18,218 nucleotides of DNA, from positions 1-18,218 of the forward strand of contig CAZHQW010000060.1 of assembly GCA_964534745.1 (NCBI GenBank), read 5' to 3'. The position numbers were made by a program, and so were the translations under genes. The notes under the pieces were generated by a model, which made no database searches, had not been told where the DNA came from, and worked only from the letters and a program-made list of their open reading frames with translations. Source of the stretch: G020354785 sp964534745 (GTDB lineage Bacteria; Bacteroidota; Bacteroidia; Bacteroidales; UBA10428). Positions 7,666 through 15,397 of this stretch are shown here, piece after piece (within the stretch, counting starts at the first letter, position 1; each line of letters begins with the position of its first letter).

Positions 7666-7744
7666 ATTATTTCATTATTCATAATTCCGTTTATAATCCC
7701 ATTAACTTGTTTCTACCGATTATTTCATTACATCTGCCGATTAT
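7666..7744. repeat. Two sets of short direct repeats upstream of the TonB receptor promoter
   Basis: TCTACCGATTAT (7712-7723) and TCTGCCGATTAT (7733-7744) match at 11 of 12 bases with a 21-bp period, about two helical turns. The second copy ends 3 bp before the candidate -33 box. In addition ATTATTTCATTA occurs exactly at 7666-7677 and 7719-7730, 53 bp apart, about five turns. Same-face spacing next to a promoter is what a dimeric or tandem regulator site would look like, though chance similarity in AT-rich DNA cannot be excluded. Confidence 0.35.
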
Positions 7745-7747
7745 ATC

Positions 7748-7778
7748 TTTAGGCGAAATACTATAGTAGTTAGTTTTG
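7748..7778 (+). promoter_or_regulatory. Bacteroidota-type promoter for the TonB receptor / DUF4249 pair
   Basis: TAGTTTTG at 7771-7778 is an exact TAnnTTTG -7 box. TTTA at 7748-7751 lies 19 bp upstream and matches three of four bases of the TTTG -33 box. Transcription would begin near 7785, leaving a leader of about 30 nt before the ATG at 7817. Confidence 0.5.
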
Positions 7779-7816
7779 TGCCTGATCCTTAATGATGAAT
7801 CTAAAATATCAAAGCT

Positions 7817-10174
7817 ATGGTTAAATATATAATGGCTGTATTAATAATTCTGGGAACAATTACATTATACGGTGAGGAAAAGTATACTGTAAACGGCTAT
7901 GTTGCTGATGAGAACGGAGAAGTGCTTATAGGTGTGAATGTATATATTGCATCCTCATTCTCGGGAACAATCACCAATAAATACGGATTTTATTCATTAA
8001 CCCTCCCCCCGGGAGGCTATGAGCTTAATTTTTCATTTGTCGGCTATGATTTATACACCGAGAAAATATCCCTGAATAAAGATGTCAGGATTAATGTGAT
8101 GCTTGAACCTCATGCCCAGGAGCTTGAGGAGGTGGTTATCAGTGCCGATAGAGTTGACAGGAATATTCAGGATATCAGGATGAGCTCAGTCAAACTGCCA
8201 ACAAAAACTATCAAGAGGATTCCGGCATTGATGGGTGAAGTGGATATTATAAAATCAGTCCAGCTCCTTCCCGGTGTAAAGATGAGTGTCGAAGGGTCAA
8301 GCGGATTCTATGTGAGGGGAGGAAATGCTGATCAGAACCTTATTTTGCTGGATGAAGCGATAGTCTATAATCCTGCACATCTGTTCGGCTTTTTCTCGGT
8401 GTTTAACGGTGACGCCATTAAAGACATCGAGCTTTATAAGGGAGGGATCTCTCCCTCATATGGCGGCAGGTTATCATCGGTACTTGATGTCAGTATGAAA
8501 GAAGGAAACACACAGAAAATTAAAGGTGAGGGAGGCATTGGTACAATATCCAGCAGGTTCACTATTGAAGGCCCCATAGTGAAAGACAAGGCATCATTTA
8601 TAATATCTGCCAGGAGAACTTATGCTGACCTGTTTCTTCCTTTTGCCACAGATACTATTGCCAAAAAAAGCAAGTTTTATTTCTATGATCTGAATGCGAA
8701 GATTAACTATAAGATTAATGATAAGAACAGGATCTTTTTATCCGGGTATTTCGGACGTGATGTCAACAAATTTGATAATATATTCCAGATGAACTACGGG
8801 AATGCTACTTCTACATTCAGATGGAACCATTTGTATAACGGGAAGCTCTTTTCAAATATTACACTGATATTCAGTGATTTTGATTATAATCTGGGAGTAC
8901 CCCAGGGAAGTGACGGATTTAAATGGCTGTCAAATATTATAGATTACAGTGCAAAAAATGACTACACTTTTTATTTGAATCCCAAAAATACCATAAGGTT
9001 TGGTATACAGTCCATTTACCATACTATCAAACCGGGAGTTAATGAATCGATAGGCGAGGAAAGCTTTATCAGGAATATAAACTTTCCCGATGCCCATGCT
9101 ATTGAAAGCGCTGTTTTTCTTAGCAATGAGCAGAAATTCAACGGTAAATTCTCAATATTATACGGATTGCGGTATTCTTTATTTCAGAACATAGGAGATG
9201 GTACTATATTCAGTTTTGATAATGAGTACAATGTTATCGATTCAACATTATACGCGGGCGGCGAGATCTTTAATACCTATTTCGGATGGGAACCGCGGTT
9301 GGGATTAAGGTATACGATAGACGACAACACATCGGTAAAGGCCAGTTATAACAGGACGGCTCAGTACCTTCATCTTGCTTCCAATTCAACAGCCACATTC
9401 CCGCTCGATTTATGGTTTATGAGCAATCCGAATATTAAGCCCCAGAAAGCAGACCAGGTAGCCCTGGGATGGTTCAGGAATTTCTTCAACAATACAATCG
9501 AGACATCTGTAGAGGCTTATTATAAGAAAATGTACAATACTATCGACTATAAGGATCATGCTTACCTTGTACCCAATAAATACCTTGATGGTGAAATAAG
9601 AACTGGTGAAGCGGAGTCATACGGACTGGAATTTATGGCAAGAAAGCAAACAGGAAAGCTTACGGGCTGGATTAGCTATACTTACTCAAGAACAATAAGG
9701 GACATACCCGAAGTAAATAACGGACGGAAATACCCTGCACCATATGATAAACCGCATGATGTATCGGTTATTCTGGCTTATGAATTAAGTAAAAGACTGA
9801 TGGTTTCAGCAAACTGGGTTTATTCGACAGCAATACCGGTTACGGTCCCCAAATCTGGTTACTATTACGGTAACGTATGGCTGCCGGATTATTCGGAAAG
9901 GGGATCGGTAAGGATACCCGGCACAGATTACCACAGGCTCGATATGTCTCTTACCTATGATTACAGGTTCCTGGGAATGGAATGCAACACTAACCTGTCC
10001 GTTTACAATGTTTATAACAGGCATAACGCATTCGCCGTCTATTTCAGGGATAAAAGTACAAGACACGAGGAACCCGTGTCACAGAAGAGCACGTCATCAG
10101 GTTCAGATGTGGAAGTTGTGAAACTTTATCTTTTCCCTGTTGTCCCTTCAATATCTTTTAATTTTAAATTTTAA
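7817..10174 (+). CDS. TonB-dependent outer-membrane receptor with N-terminal carboxypeptidase-regulatory-like domain
   Basis: Outer-membrane gated channel that imports a ligand using energy from the TonB-ExbBD complex. It is 785 residues, within the family range. A signal peptide (about 1-19, ending LYG) is followed by a CarboxypepD_reg-like beta-sandwich (about 22-98: VNGYVADENGEVLIGVNVYI...GTITNKYGFYSLTLPPGGYELNFSFVGY), as usual in Bacteroidota. A possible TonB-box region is LEEVVISADR. The plug spans about 125-230 and includes LPGVKMSVEGSSGFYVRGG, NLILLDEAIVYNPAHLFGFF, IELYKGGISPSYGGRLSSVLDV and then MKEG. The barrel runs to the terminal Phe (VPSISFNFKF). No SusD-like gene follows; instead a DUF4249 lipoprotein gene begins 13 bp downstream, so this is the DUF4249-associated receptor type rather than a glycan (SusC) system. 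The ligand cannot be told from the sequence. Confidence 0.93.
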   Translation: MVKYIMAVLIILGTITLYGEEKYTVNGYVADENGEVLIGVNVYIASSFSGTITNKYGFYSLTLPPGGYELNFSFVGYDLYTEKISLNKDVRINVMLEPHAQELEEVVISADRVDRNIQDIRMSSVKLPTKTIKRIPALMGEVDIIKSVQLLPGVKMSVEGSSGFYVRGGNADQNLILLDEAIVYNPAHLFGFFSVFNGDAIKDIELYKGGISPSYGGRLSSVLDVSMKEGNTQKIKGEGGIGTISSRFTIEGPIVKDKASFIISARRTYADLFLPFATDTIAKKSKFYFYDLNAKINYKINDKNRIFLSGYFGRDVNKFDNIFQMNYGNATSTFRWNHLYNGKLFSNITLIFSDFDYNLGVPQGSDGFKWLSNIIDYSAKNDYTFYLNPKNTIRFGIQSIYHTIKPGVNESIGEESFIRNINFPDAHAIESAVFLSNEQKFNGKFSILYGLRYSLFQNIGDGTIFSFDNEYNVIDSTLYAGGEIFNTYFGWEPRLGLRYTIDDNTSVKASYNRTAQYLHLASNSTATFPLDLWFMSNPNIKPQKADQVALGWFRNFFNNTIETSVEAYYKKMYNTIDYKDHAYLVPNKYLDGEIRTGEAESYGLEFMARKQTGKLTGWISYTYSRTIRDIPEVNNGRKYPAPYDKPHDVSVILAYELSKRLMVSANWVYSTAIPVTVPKSGYYYGNVWLPDYSERGSVRIPGTDYHRLDMSLTYDYRFLGMECNTNLSVYNVYNRHNAFAVYFRDKSTRHEEPVSQKSTSSGSDVEVVKLYLFPVVPSISFNFKF

Positions 10175-10187
10175 TATTCAATAGATT

Positions 10188-11045
10188 ATGAAATACTTTA
10201 AACTGTTTATTCTGATACCTGCAATTGCAATATCCGCATGTGAGGATATAATGGATGTGAGCTTCAGCGGTAATGGCGAAAGGGTACTTGTCGTTGAGGG
10301 GTCGATTACAACCGACACAATTGCCCACCAGGTGATCTTGTCGCGGACAGGTGATTACTTTGATAAAGGTGAACAGGATATGGAATCAGGAGCACAGGTA
10401 ACCATAACAGACGGTGAAAAAACGTTATGGCTCACCGAAGCGGAGCCGGGCGTTTACCGGACAGATCAAGATGTGTACGGGGAAATTGGAAAAACATATA
10501 CGCTGAATATAAAGCTGGAGGACGGCAGCCAGTATTATGCTTCTGAAACGATATCACCCCTCCCCGAAATAGATTCTATCAGGCAGTCGGACAATTATTA
10601 CCATATGGTGCCCCCTATGGAATGGTTTGGATACGGATATGACATTTTATATTACGGGCCCGAGCCCGGGGGAGTCGGAGATTGCTATTTGTGGAATTTA
10701 TATATAGACGATATCCTTTATACAGATACTATCTTTGAAACTGTTTTTACAGATGATGAGTTTGTTGACGGTAATTATATAAAAGACTTTGAGGTATTCT
10801 TTGTCAAGGATGAAGATATACATGATGATTCTGTGAAGGTTAGCCTGGTTATGTATTCTATTTCGGTAGAATACTACGAATTCCTGATTGGATTGATGCT
10901 GGAGACAAAATGGAGGGGGAGCCCCTGGGACGGACCACCAGCCAATGTACCGTCAAATATCAGTAATGGGGCAAAAGGTTACTTCAGGGCATCAGATGTA
11001 AAAACATCCACCATGATCCTAAGTAAACTACCAAAAAGGAAGTAA
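10188..11045 (+). CDS. DUF4249 family lipoprotein, partner of the TonB receptor
   Basis: 285-residue predicted lipoprotein. The signal peptide MKYFKLFILIPAIAISAC has a good lipobox (ISA-C18), and the acidic residues right after the cysteine (CED) resemble the surface-export signal known for Bacteroidota lipoproteins, suggesting exposure at the cell surface. The body has the DUF4249 look: an N-terminal Ig-like sandwich (LVVEGSITTDTIAHQVILSR, GAQVTITDGEKT, YTLNIKLEDGSQYYAS), an aromatic middle part, and a conserved-type end GYFRASDVKTST. It lies 13 bp after the receptor gene and is surely co-transcribed with it. By analogy with SusC/SusD it may act as ligand-binding lid or accessory for the receptor, but that role is inferred. 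Its stop lies 2 bp from the convergent dsbD stop. Confidence 0.83.
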   Translation: MKYFKLFILIPAIAISACEDIMDVSFSGNGERVLVVEGSITTDTIAHQVILSRTGDYFDKGEQDMESGAQVTITDGEKTLWLTEAEPGVYRTDQDVYGEIGKTYTLNIKLEDGSQYYASETISPLPEIDSIRQSDNYYHMVPPMEWFGYGYDILYYGPEPGGVGDCYLWNLYIDDILYTDTIFETVFTDDEFVDGNYIKDFEVFFVKDEDIHDDSVKVSLVMYSISVEYYEFLIGLMLETKWRGSPWDGPPANVPSNISNGAKGYFRASDVKTSTMILSKLPKRK

Positions 11046-11047
11046 GA

Positions 11048-12991
11048 TTATAACCGGAAATTTTGCTTGCCTTCGTGCAGCCATATAATAAAATCACTGA
11101 TATCAGGATTATAGGTATACAGGTTCTGCGTCAGTATATTACCTTGATGGTCTATAATAGCATACAGAGGCAGTGCATTTGATTTAAATTTTGATACCTG
11201 TAAATCAGCATTCTTTTTACCTATTGTATTTTTTATTTTTCCATCCAGTGCCGAGGTGATCCATTCATCTTCGGGCAGCCTGGTTTTATCATCAACATAA
11301 AGTACTGCTATAATAAAATCGTTTTTTAAAATTTTAAGCACCTGCGGATCAGACCAGACTTTATTGTACATCCTTTTGCAGTTTGTGCATGAATGTCCGG
11401 CAAAGTCAATAAAAAGCGGCTTATTTTGCTGTCTGGCGCATGATAATGCCTCATTATAGTCAAAATATCCCTTTAAATTCTGGGGAAGCTGCAAAAAGTC
11501 AGAATACCTTGGTGTGTTGCATAACGGATCTTCGCTTTCCGGTTTTGACATAAAAAGTGATCCTGAGGTGGTTGATACGGGTTTCCCAGGTAATGGTTTA
11601 CGGATTTCTTTGGGGGGCAGGATAATGGAAATAGCCTTCAGCTCTGCTCCGAACAGTCCGGGTAACATATACAACACAAAAGAAAAAGCTGCCACCGACA
11701 GAAAAAGCCGCGGCACATTAATATTTTTAACGTCACTGTCATGTGGAAACTTCAATTTTCCAAGTAGATAAAATCCCAGGAGAGTGAATATCACTATCCA
11801 TATAGCAATAAATAACTCCCTGCTCATTATTTTCAGATGATATGTCTGTTCAACCCTGCTGATAAAATAGAATGCAAATGCAAGCATAATAAATGCCAGG
11901 AAAACCTTAACTGAATTCAGCCAGCTACCTGATTTGGGTAAATTCCTGATCCACGAAGGGAATATGGCAAGTAGTGTAAATGGCACAGTAAATACCAGTG
12001 AAAAGCCAAACATGCCGACCACCGGTTCCAGTACTTCACCCTGTGATGCTTTTATTAGCAACGATGCAACAATTGGTCCGGTGCATGAAAAGGATAACAA
12101 GGTCATTGCCAGGGCCATAAAAAATGCACCCATGTAGCCCCCCTTATCTGCCTGCCTGTCAATTTTACCAGTAAGCCTGCCGGGGAGGACAATCTCGAAA
12201 GCACCGAAAAAAGATGCTGACAGAGCAATAAAAATAAAGAAAAAAATGGTATTGGGGATCCAGTGAGTATTCAATGAGCTCACTGCATTCGGATTCTTAA
12301 GCAGGGCAATTATTATTCCCAGCACAGTATATATAAAGATGATGGATATTCCAAATACAAATGCTTCAGAGACAGATTTCAGCCTTGATTTTTTGCCTCT
12401 CATAAAGAAAGCAACAGTTAAGGGTATCATCGGGTAAACGCAGGGAGTAAGCAAGGCTCCCAGTCCGGCTATCATTGAAATAAGGAAGATACCGAAAAGG
12501 GATTTATTAATCCAGCCCTGTCCCGTGCCTTTGGCATGAAATTCAAATTCAGCTTCACTGGGAGGCAGGCACCTCTGATCATCGCATGACATGAATTCGA
12601 CATAACCCGATATTGTAAAGTCTTCTTTTGATGTCTTTTCTATCTGTTGTTTAAATGTTGCTTTATGGCTGTAAAATTCAATGTTCATCCCAAAAATTGA
12701 ATCGTATTTTATTTCAGGCTTCACGTATGAAACAGGTTTGCCCTTTATCCTGAACCCGCTGGTGTCCGTAAACACAACAGATGTGGGGACCGGACCGTTT
12801 TCCGGGATATTGAACCCGTATAGATGCCATTTATCATCGATTGTTGCTTCAAATACTAAATTAGTATTCCTGTTATTTATTTCTTCCGACCTGAATGTCC
12901 ACTTTACCGGGTTATAAACCTGTGATATAACTTTTACATTAATCAGTACCGATATAGCGAATAATAATATGGTATATTTTTTCACTTGCAT
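11048..12991 (-). CDS. dsbD: Thiol:disulfide interchange protein DsbD (cytochrome c biogenesis-type transmembrane reductase)
   Basis: Carries electrons from cytoplasmic thioredoxin across the inner membrane to periplasmic thiol proteins. All three DsbD modules are present in 647 residues. After a signal peptide (about 1-24) comes an N-terminal immunoglobulin-like domain with the redox pair C136/C141 in MSCDDQRCLPP. A membrane domain of about eight helices (about 163-445) has the paired cysteines C184 (LTPCVYPMIP) and C303 (SFSCTGPIVA). Finally there is a C-terminal thioredoxin-like domain with C535/C538 in FIDFAGHSCTNCKRM. The gene starts 29 bp after rng on the same strand, so the two are probably co-transcribed even though their functions are unrelated. 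It ends 2 bp from the DUF4249 stop on the opposite strand. Confidence 0.95.
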   Translation of the reverse strand: MQVKKYTILLFAISVLINVKVISQVYNPVKWTFRSEEINNRNTNLVFEATIDDKWHLYGFNIPENGPVPTSVVFTDTSGFRIKGKPVSYVKPEIKYDSIFGMNIEFYSHKATFKQQIEKTSKEDFTISGYVEFMSCDDQRCLPPSEAEFEFHAKGTGQGWINKSLFGIFLISMIAGLGALLTPCVYPMIPLTVAFFMRGKKSRLKSVSEAFVFGISIIFIYTVLGIIIALLKNPNAVSSLNTHWIPNTIFFFIFIALSASFFGAFEIVLPGRLTGKIDRQADKGGYMGAFFMALAMTLLSFSCTGPIVASLLIKASQGEVLEPVVGMFGFSLVFTVPFTLLAIFPSWIRNLPKSGSWLNSVKVFLAFIMLAFAFYFISRVEQTYHLKIMSRELFIAIWIVIFTLLGFYLLGKLKFPHDSDVKNINVPRLFLSVAAFSFVLYMLPGLFGAELKAISIILPPKEIRKPLPGKPVSTTSGSLFMSKPESEDPLCNTPRYSDFLQLPQNLKGYFDYNEALSCARQQNKPLFIDFAGHSCTNCKRMYNKVWSDPQVLKILKNDFIIAVLYVDDKTRLPEDEWITSALDGKIKNTIGKKNADLQVSKFKSNALPLYAIIDHQGNILTQNLYTYNPDISDFIIWLHEGKQNFRL

Positions 12992-13020
12992 ATAGATTAA
13001 TAGTACCGGGGGAAAAGCTA

Positions 13021-14571
13021 TTATAGTATTATTTCTTCACCATATTCATCAAATATATGGTATTCCAGAAAATTAAATGAGGAAACAGAGATTATTTTAA
13101 ACCTGCACTTGAGCTGCAAACTCCATCTGAGATAAACGGGCCATATCCCTTTCTTAATGTAAGCAGCAATATAGGGATGTACTTTTATAGTAAGTTTTTT
13201 ATGTTTGCTTGTTTGCAGCAGGAAGGCTATCTGATTTCTGATATTGTCCACAAAGAGGATACTGGGAGATATTTCTCCGGTTCCTTTGCATGCAGGACAT
13301 ATTTCGGTTGTACTGATATTCATTTCAGGTCTCACTCTTTGTCTTGTTATCTGCATCAATCCGAATTTGCTCAGGGGAAGTATTGTATGCTTGGCACGGT
13401 CAGCAGTCATGGCATTTTTTATTTTTTCATTAACCATCTGCTTGTGCTTGCTTGATTGCATATCGATAAAATCAATGACAATTATACCGCCCATATCCCT
13501 CAGTCTTAGTTGCCGGGCTATTTCGTCAGCTGCGGCCAGGTTGACTTCAAGTGCATTTGTTTCCTGGTCACCGGCAGACTTGGCCCGGTTTCCGCTGTTA
13601 ACGTCAATTACGTGCAATGCCTCGGTATGTTCAATAATGATATAAGCTCCGTTCTTAAATGAGACAGTCTTGCCAAAGGATGATTTTATCTGTTTGTCGA
13701 TACCGAAATGTTCAAATATAGGAGTATGGCTCTTGTAAAGCTTGACTATTCGCTCCTTTTCCGGAGCTATAGTGCTGATATAGTCTGTGATTTCATTGAA
13801 TATAGTCTCATTATCGACATATATATTGTTAAACGTAACATTTAGCATATCGCGCAAAATAGCTGACGTTCTCTTGAGTTCACTTATCAGCATATGCGGC
13901 GGTTTAAAGGATTTGAGATATTCAAATGAAGATTCCCACTTTCTTACCAGATGTCTCAGTTCATTATCCAGGTCCTTTACTTTTTTGCCTTCGGCAACAG
14001 TTCTGATTATAACACCGTAATTGTTGGGCTTTATACTTTGCACCAAGGTTTTAAGCCTGTTTCTTTCTTCAAGGGACGATATTTTTTGCGATACCGAGAC
14101 CTTATCATTAAAGGGCATAATTACAAGATTTCTCCCTGCTATTGAGATCTCTGAAGTTAACCTCGGTCCCTTTGTTGAAATAGGCTCTTTTGCTATCTGG
14201 GTTATTACTAACTGTCCGGCCGACAATACTCTGGTTATCTTCCCGTTTTTATCAATATCCCTGTCACGTTTAAATTTCTGCATGGGTGGGGGGTTACCCT
14301 TGCGTCTGTATGCCAGGTTCAGGTAATTATGCAGAGATTTGAATTGCGGTCCGAGGTCGTGATAATGAAGAAATGCATCCCTTTCATAGCCAATATTAAC
14401 AAAAGCGGCATTAAGTCCGGGCATCAGCTTTTTAATTTTACCCAGGTAGATATCACCAACTGAAAACCGAATATTGCTTTTCTCTTTATTTAGCTCAATA
14501 AGTTTTTTATCTTCAAGCAGGGCGATATTTATGTCTGAGGATGCAACATTAATGATAAGCTCTTTATTCAC
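13021..14571 (-). CDS. rng: Ribonuclease G (RNase E/G family)
   Basis: Single-strand-specific endoribonuclease that acts in rRNA 5' maturation and mRNA decay. The 516-residue length fits RNase G rather than RNase E, as no long C-terminal scaffold is present. An S1 RNA-binding domain spans about 38-128 (VGDIYLGKIKKLMPGLNAAFVNIGYERDAFLHYHD) with the basic insertion found in Bacteroidota members. Catalytic Mg-binding aspartates lie in HVIDVNSGN (D323) and GGIIVIDFIDM (D367). The zinc-link cysteines are C425 and C428 in CPACKGTG. The start is GTG at 14571: an in-frame TAA at 14584-14586 leaves no upstream ATG, and the protein begins at the position expected for the family. It lies downstream of HU and the small ribosomal protein, separated from them by a probable terminator, and upstream of dsbD. 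Confidence 0.95.
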   Translation of the reverse strand: MNKELIINVASSDINIALLEDKKLIELNKEKSNIRFSVGDIYLGKIKKLMPGLNAAFVNIGYERDAFLHYHDLGPQFKSLHNYLNLAYRRKGNPPPMQKFKRDRDIDKNGKITRVLSAGQLVITQIAKEPISTKGPRLTSEISIAGRNLVIMPFNDKVSVSQKISSLEERNRLKTLVQSIKPNNYGVIIRTVAEGKKVKDLDNELRHLVRKWESSFEYLKSFKPPHMLISELKRTSAILRDMLNVTFNNIYVDNETIFNEITDYISTIAPEKERIVKLYKSHTPIFEHFGIDKQIKSSFGKTVSFKNGAYIIIEHTEALHVIDVNSGNRAKSAGDQETNALEVNLAAADEIARQLRLRDMGGIIVIDFIDMQSSKHKQMVNEKIKNAMTADRAKHTILPLSKFGLMQITRQRVRPEMNISTTEICPACKGTGEISPSILFVDNIRNQIAFLLQTSKHKKLTIKVHPYIAAYIKKGIWPVYLRWSLQLKCRFKIISVSSFNFLEYHIFDEYGEEIIL

Positions 14572-14622
14572 TACTCCGTCTGATTAGATTTAATGTCGGC
14601 AAAAGAGTATACAGATAAACAC

Positions 14623-14660
14623 AATAAACCTAAAGTATTGAAAAGGACTTTAGGTTTATT
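14623..14660 (-). terminator. Perfect 14-bp inverted repeat, probable terminator after HU and the small ribosomal protein gene
   Basis: AATAAACCTAAAGT (14623-14636) and ACTTTAGGTTTATT (14647-14660) are exact reverse complements around a 10-nt loop. On the minus strand the structure lies 31 bp after the 30-codon gene and ends in TTTATTGTGTTTAT, a weak T-rich tail. It sits before the rng GTG, so it may limit read-through from the strongly expressed HU transcript into rng. The stem is AT-rich with one CC/GG step, so its strength is uncertain. Confidence 0.6.
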
Positions 14661-14691
14661 CAAGCAAGCTAAACAATTAATTATATAATAA

Positions 14692-14784
14692 TTATTTCTT
14701 TTTCTTATGCCTGTTCTTTCTTAAACGTTTCTTTCGTTTGTGCGTAGACATTTTATGTCTCTTACGCTTCTTTCCGCTCGGCAT
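14692..14784 (-). CDS. 30-residue AURKAIP1/COX24-domain (mS38/bS22-like) ribosomal protein
   Basis: A tiny, extremely basic protein that is easily missed by gene callers. The minus-strand ATG at 14784 opens a frame of 30 codons: MPSGKKRKRHKMSTHKRK, then KRLRKNRHKKKK, then TAA at 14692. The core KRKRHKMSTHKRKKRLRKNR matches the AURKAIP1/COX24 pattern (KRxKKMxxHKxKKxRKxxR-like) shared by mitochondrial mS38 and the small actinobacterial protein bS22, which bind rRNA in the small subunit. It starts 21 bp after the HU stop and is surely on the HU transcript. HU followed by this gene is a recurring arrangement in Bacteroidota, as far as I recall. That it is a stable ribosomal subunit protein here is inferred from the family. 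Confidence 0.85.
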   Translation of the reverse strand: MPSGKKRKRHKMSTHKRKKRLRKNRHKKKK

Positions 14785-14805
14785 TTTAATTTGTATTGTT
14801 GAGAA

Positions 14806-15090
14806 TTATTTAACTTTTGATTTTACTTTATTAACAAAAGATTTAGCTGGCTTAAATGCAGGAATAAAGTGTTCAGGAATGATGATTGTGGTGTTCTTGG
14901 AAATATTCCTTGCAGTTTTTTTAGCTCTTTTCTTAACTATAAAACTACCAAATCCTCTTAAGTAGACATTTTTGTTATTTACTAAAGAGTTTTTAACTGC
15001 TTCCATTAAAGCTTCGACTGTTTTTTGAACAGTAATTTTTTCTATTCCAGTGTTTTTTGAGATTTCGTTTACAATATCTGCTTTCGTCAT
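14806..15090 (-). CDS. HU/IHF-family nucleoid DNA-binding protein
   Basis: Small dimeric DNA-bending protein of the nucleoid; 94 residues, the normal size. The N-terminal helical dimerisation part is MTKADIVNEISKNTGIEKITV. VYLRGFGSFIVKKRAKKTAR then forms the strands leading to the DNA-gripping arm. In the arm the usual R-N-P (with the DNA-intercalating proline) reads ARNISKNTT, so the proline is replaced by Ile; this ARNISKNTT version occurs in a Bacteroidota HU subfamily. The C-terminus IPAFKPAKSFVNKVKSKVK is typical. It is first in a transcript with the 30-codon ribosomal protein gene and is divergent from ssb. Confidence 0.93.
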   Translation of the reverse strand: MTKADIVNEISKNTGIEKITVQKTVEALMEAVKNSLVNNKNVYLRGFGSFIVKKRAKKTARNISKNTTIIIPEHFIPAFKPAKSFVNKVKSKVK

Positions 15091-15397
15091 TTTTAAAAAT
15101 CTTTAATTATCAATAATTTACATTAGTTTACAATTCTGAGTTGCAAATATATATACTTTCTCCGATAAATAAAATACAAATACATTAATTTTAATATTAT
15201 TTGTAAATTTCTTACACTATTACAGTTAAGAGAATTTAATACATTGTTTTGTATATTGCCACTCACTCTTTTTATCAATCTTGTGAAGTGCAGGATATAT
15301 CTGGACTATTGATAAATACTAACTTGAAAATATTAACATATATTTATTTAAATTTATTTTTTTGTATTTTTACGTCTGAATAAAATATATATTTAAT
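15091..15397. other. AT-rich divergent intergenic region between HU and ssb
   Basis: 307 bp with no convincing gene on either strand. It must carry the promoters of both the HU and the ssb-gldE-gldD units. A good minus-strand promoter for HU is at 15144-15174. For ssb I find only T-rich tracts (15353-15370) and no exact TAnnTTTG box at a credible position. No remnant of mutY, often found beside ssb in Bacteroidota, is recognisable. Confidence 0.6.
15144..15174 (-). promoter_or_regulatory. Bacteroidota-type promoter for HU
   Basis: On the minus strand 15151-15144 reads TATATTTG, an exact TAnnTTTG -7 box. TTTT at 15174-15171 lies 19 bp upstream and matches three bases of the TTTG -33 box. Transcription would begin near 15137, giving an AT-rich leader of about 47 nt before the HU ATG at 15090. 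Confidence 0.45.

Noticed and set aside
7611..7670. Possible terminator after the ECF unit (CCGCT/AGCGG and TGCCG/CGGCA pairs, GTTTAAAC palindrome)
   Set aside because: The pairs are only 5 bp and about 40 bases apart, compete with each other, and lack a following T-run, so a terminator cannot be supported though one is expected here.
13244..13645. 133-codon plus-strand frame opposite rng
   Set aside because: It lies wholly inside the minus-strand rng coding region, which carries catalytic and zinc-link motifs. The plus-strand translation is Ser/Leu/Ile-rich with no recognisable domain, as expected for an antisense shadow.
14746..14760. AGACAT-TTT-ATGTCT inverted repeat
   Set aside because: It is a 6-bp stem inside the 30-codon ribosomal protein gene, accounted for by the codons themselves; no regulatory role is supported.
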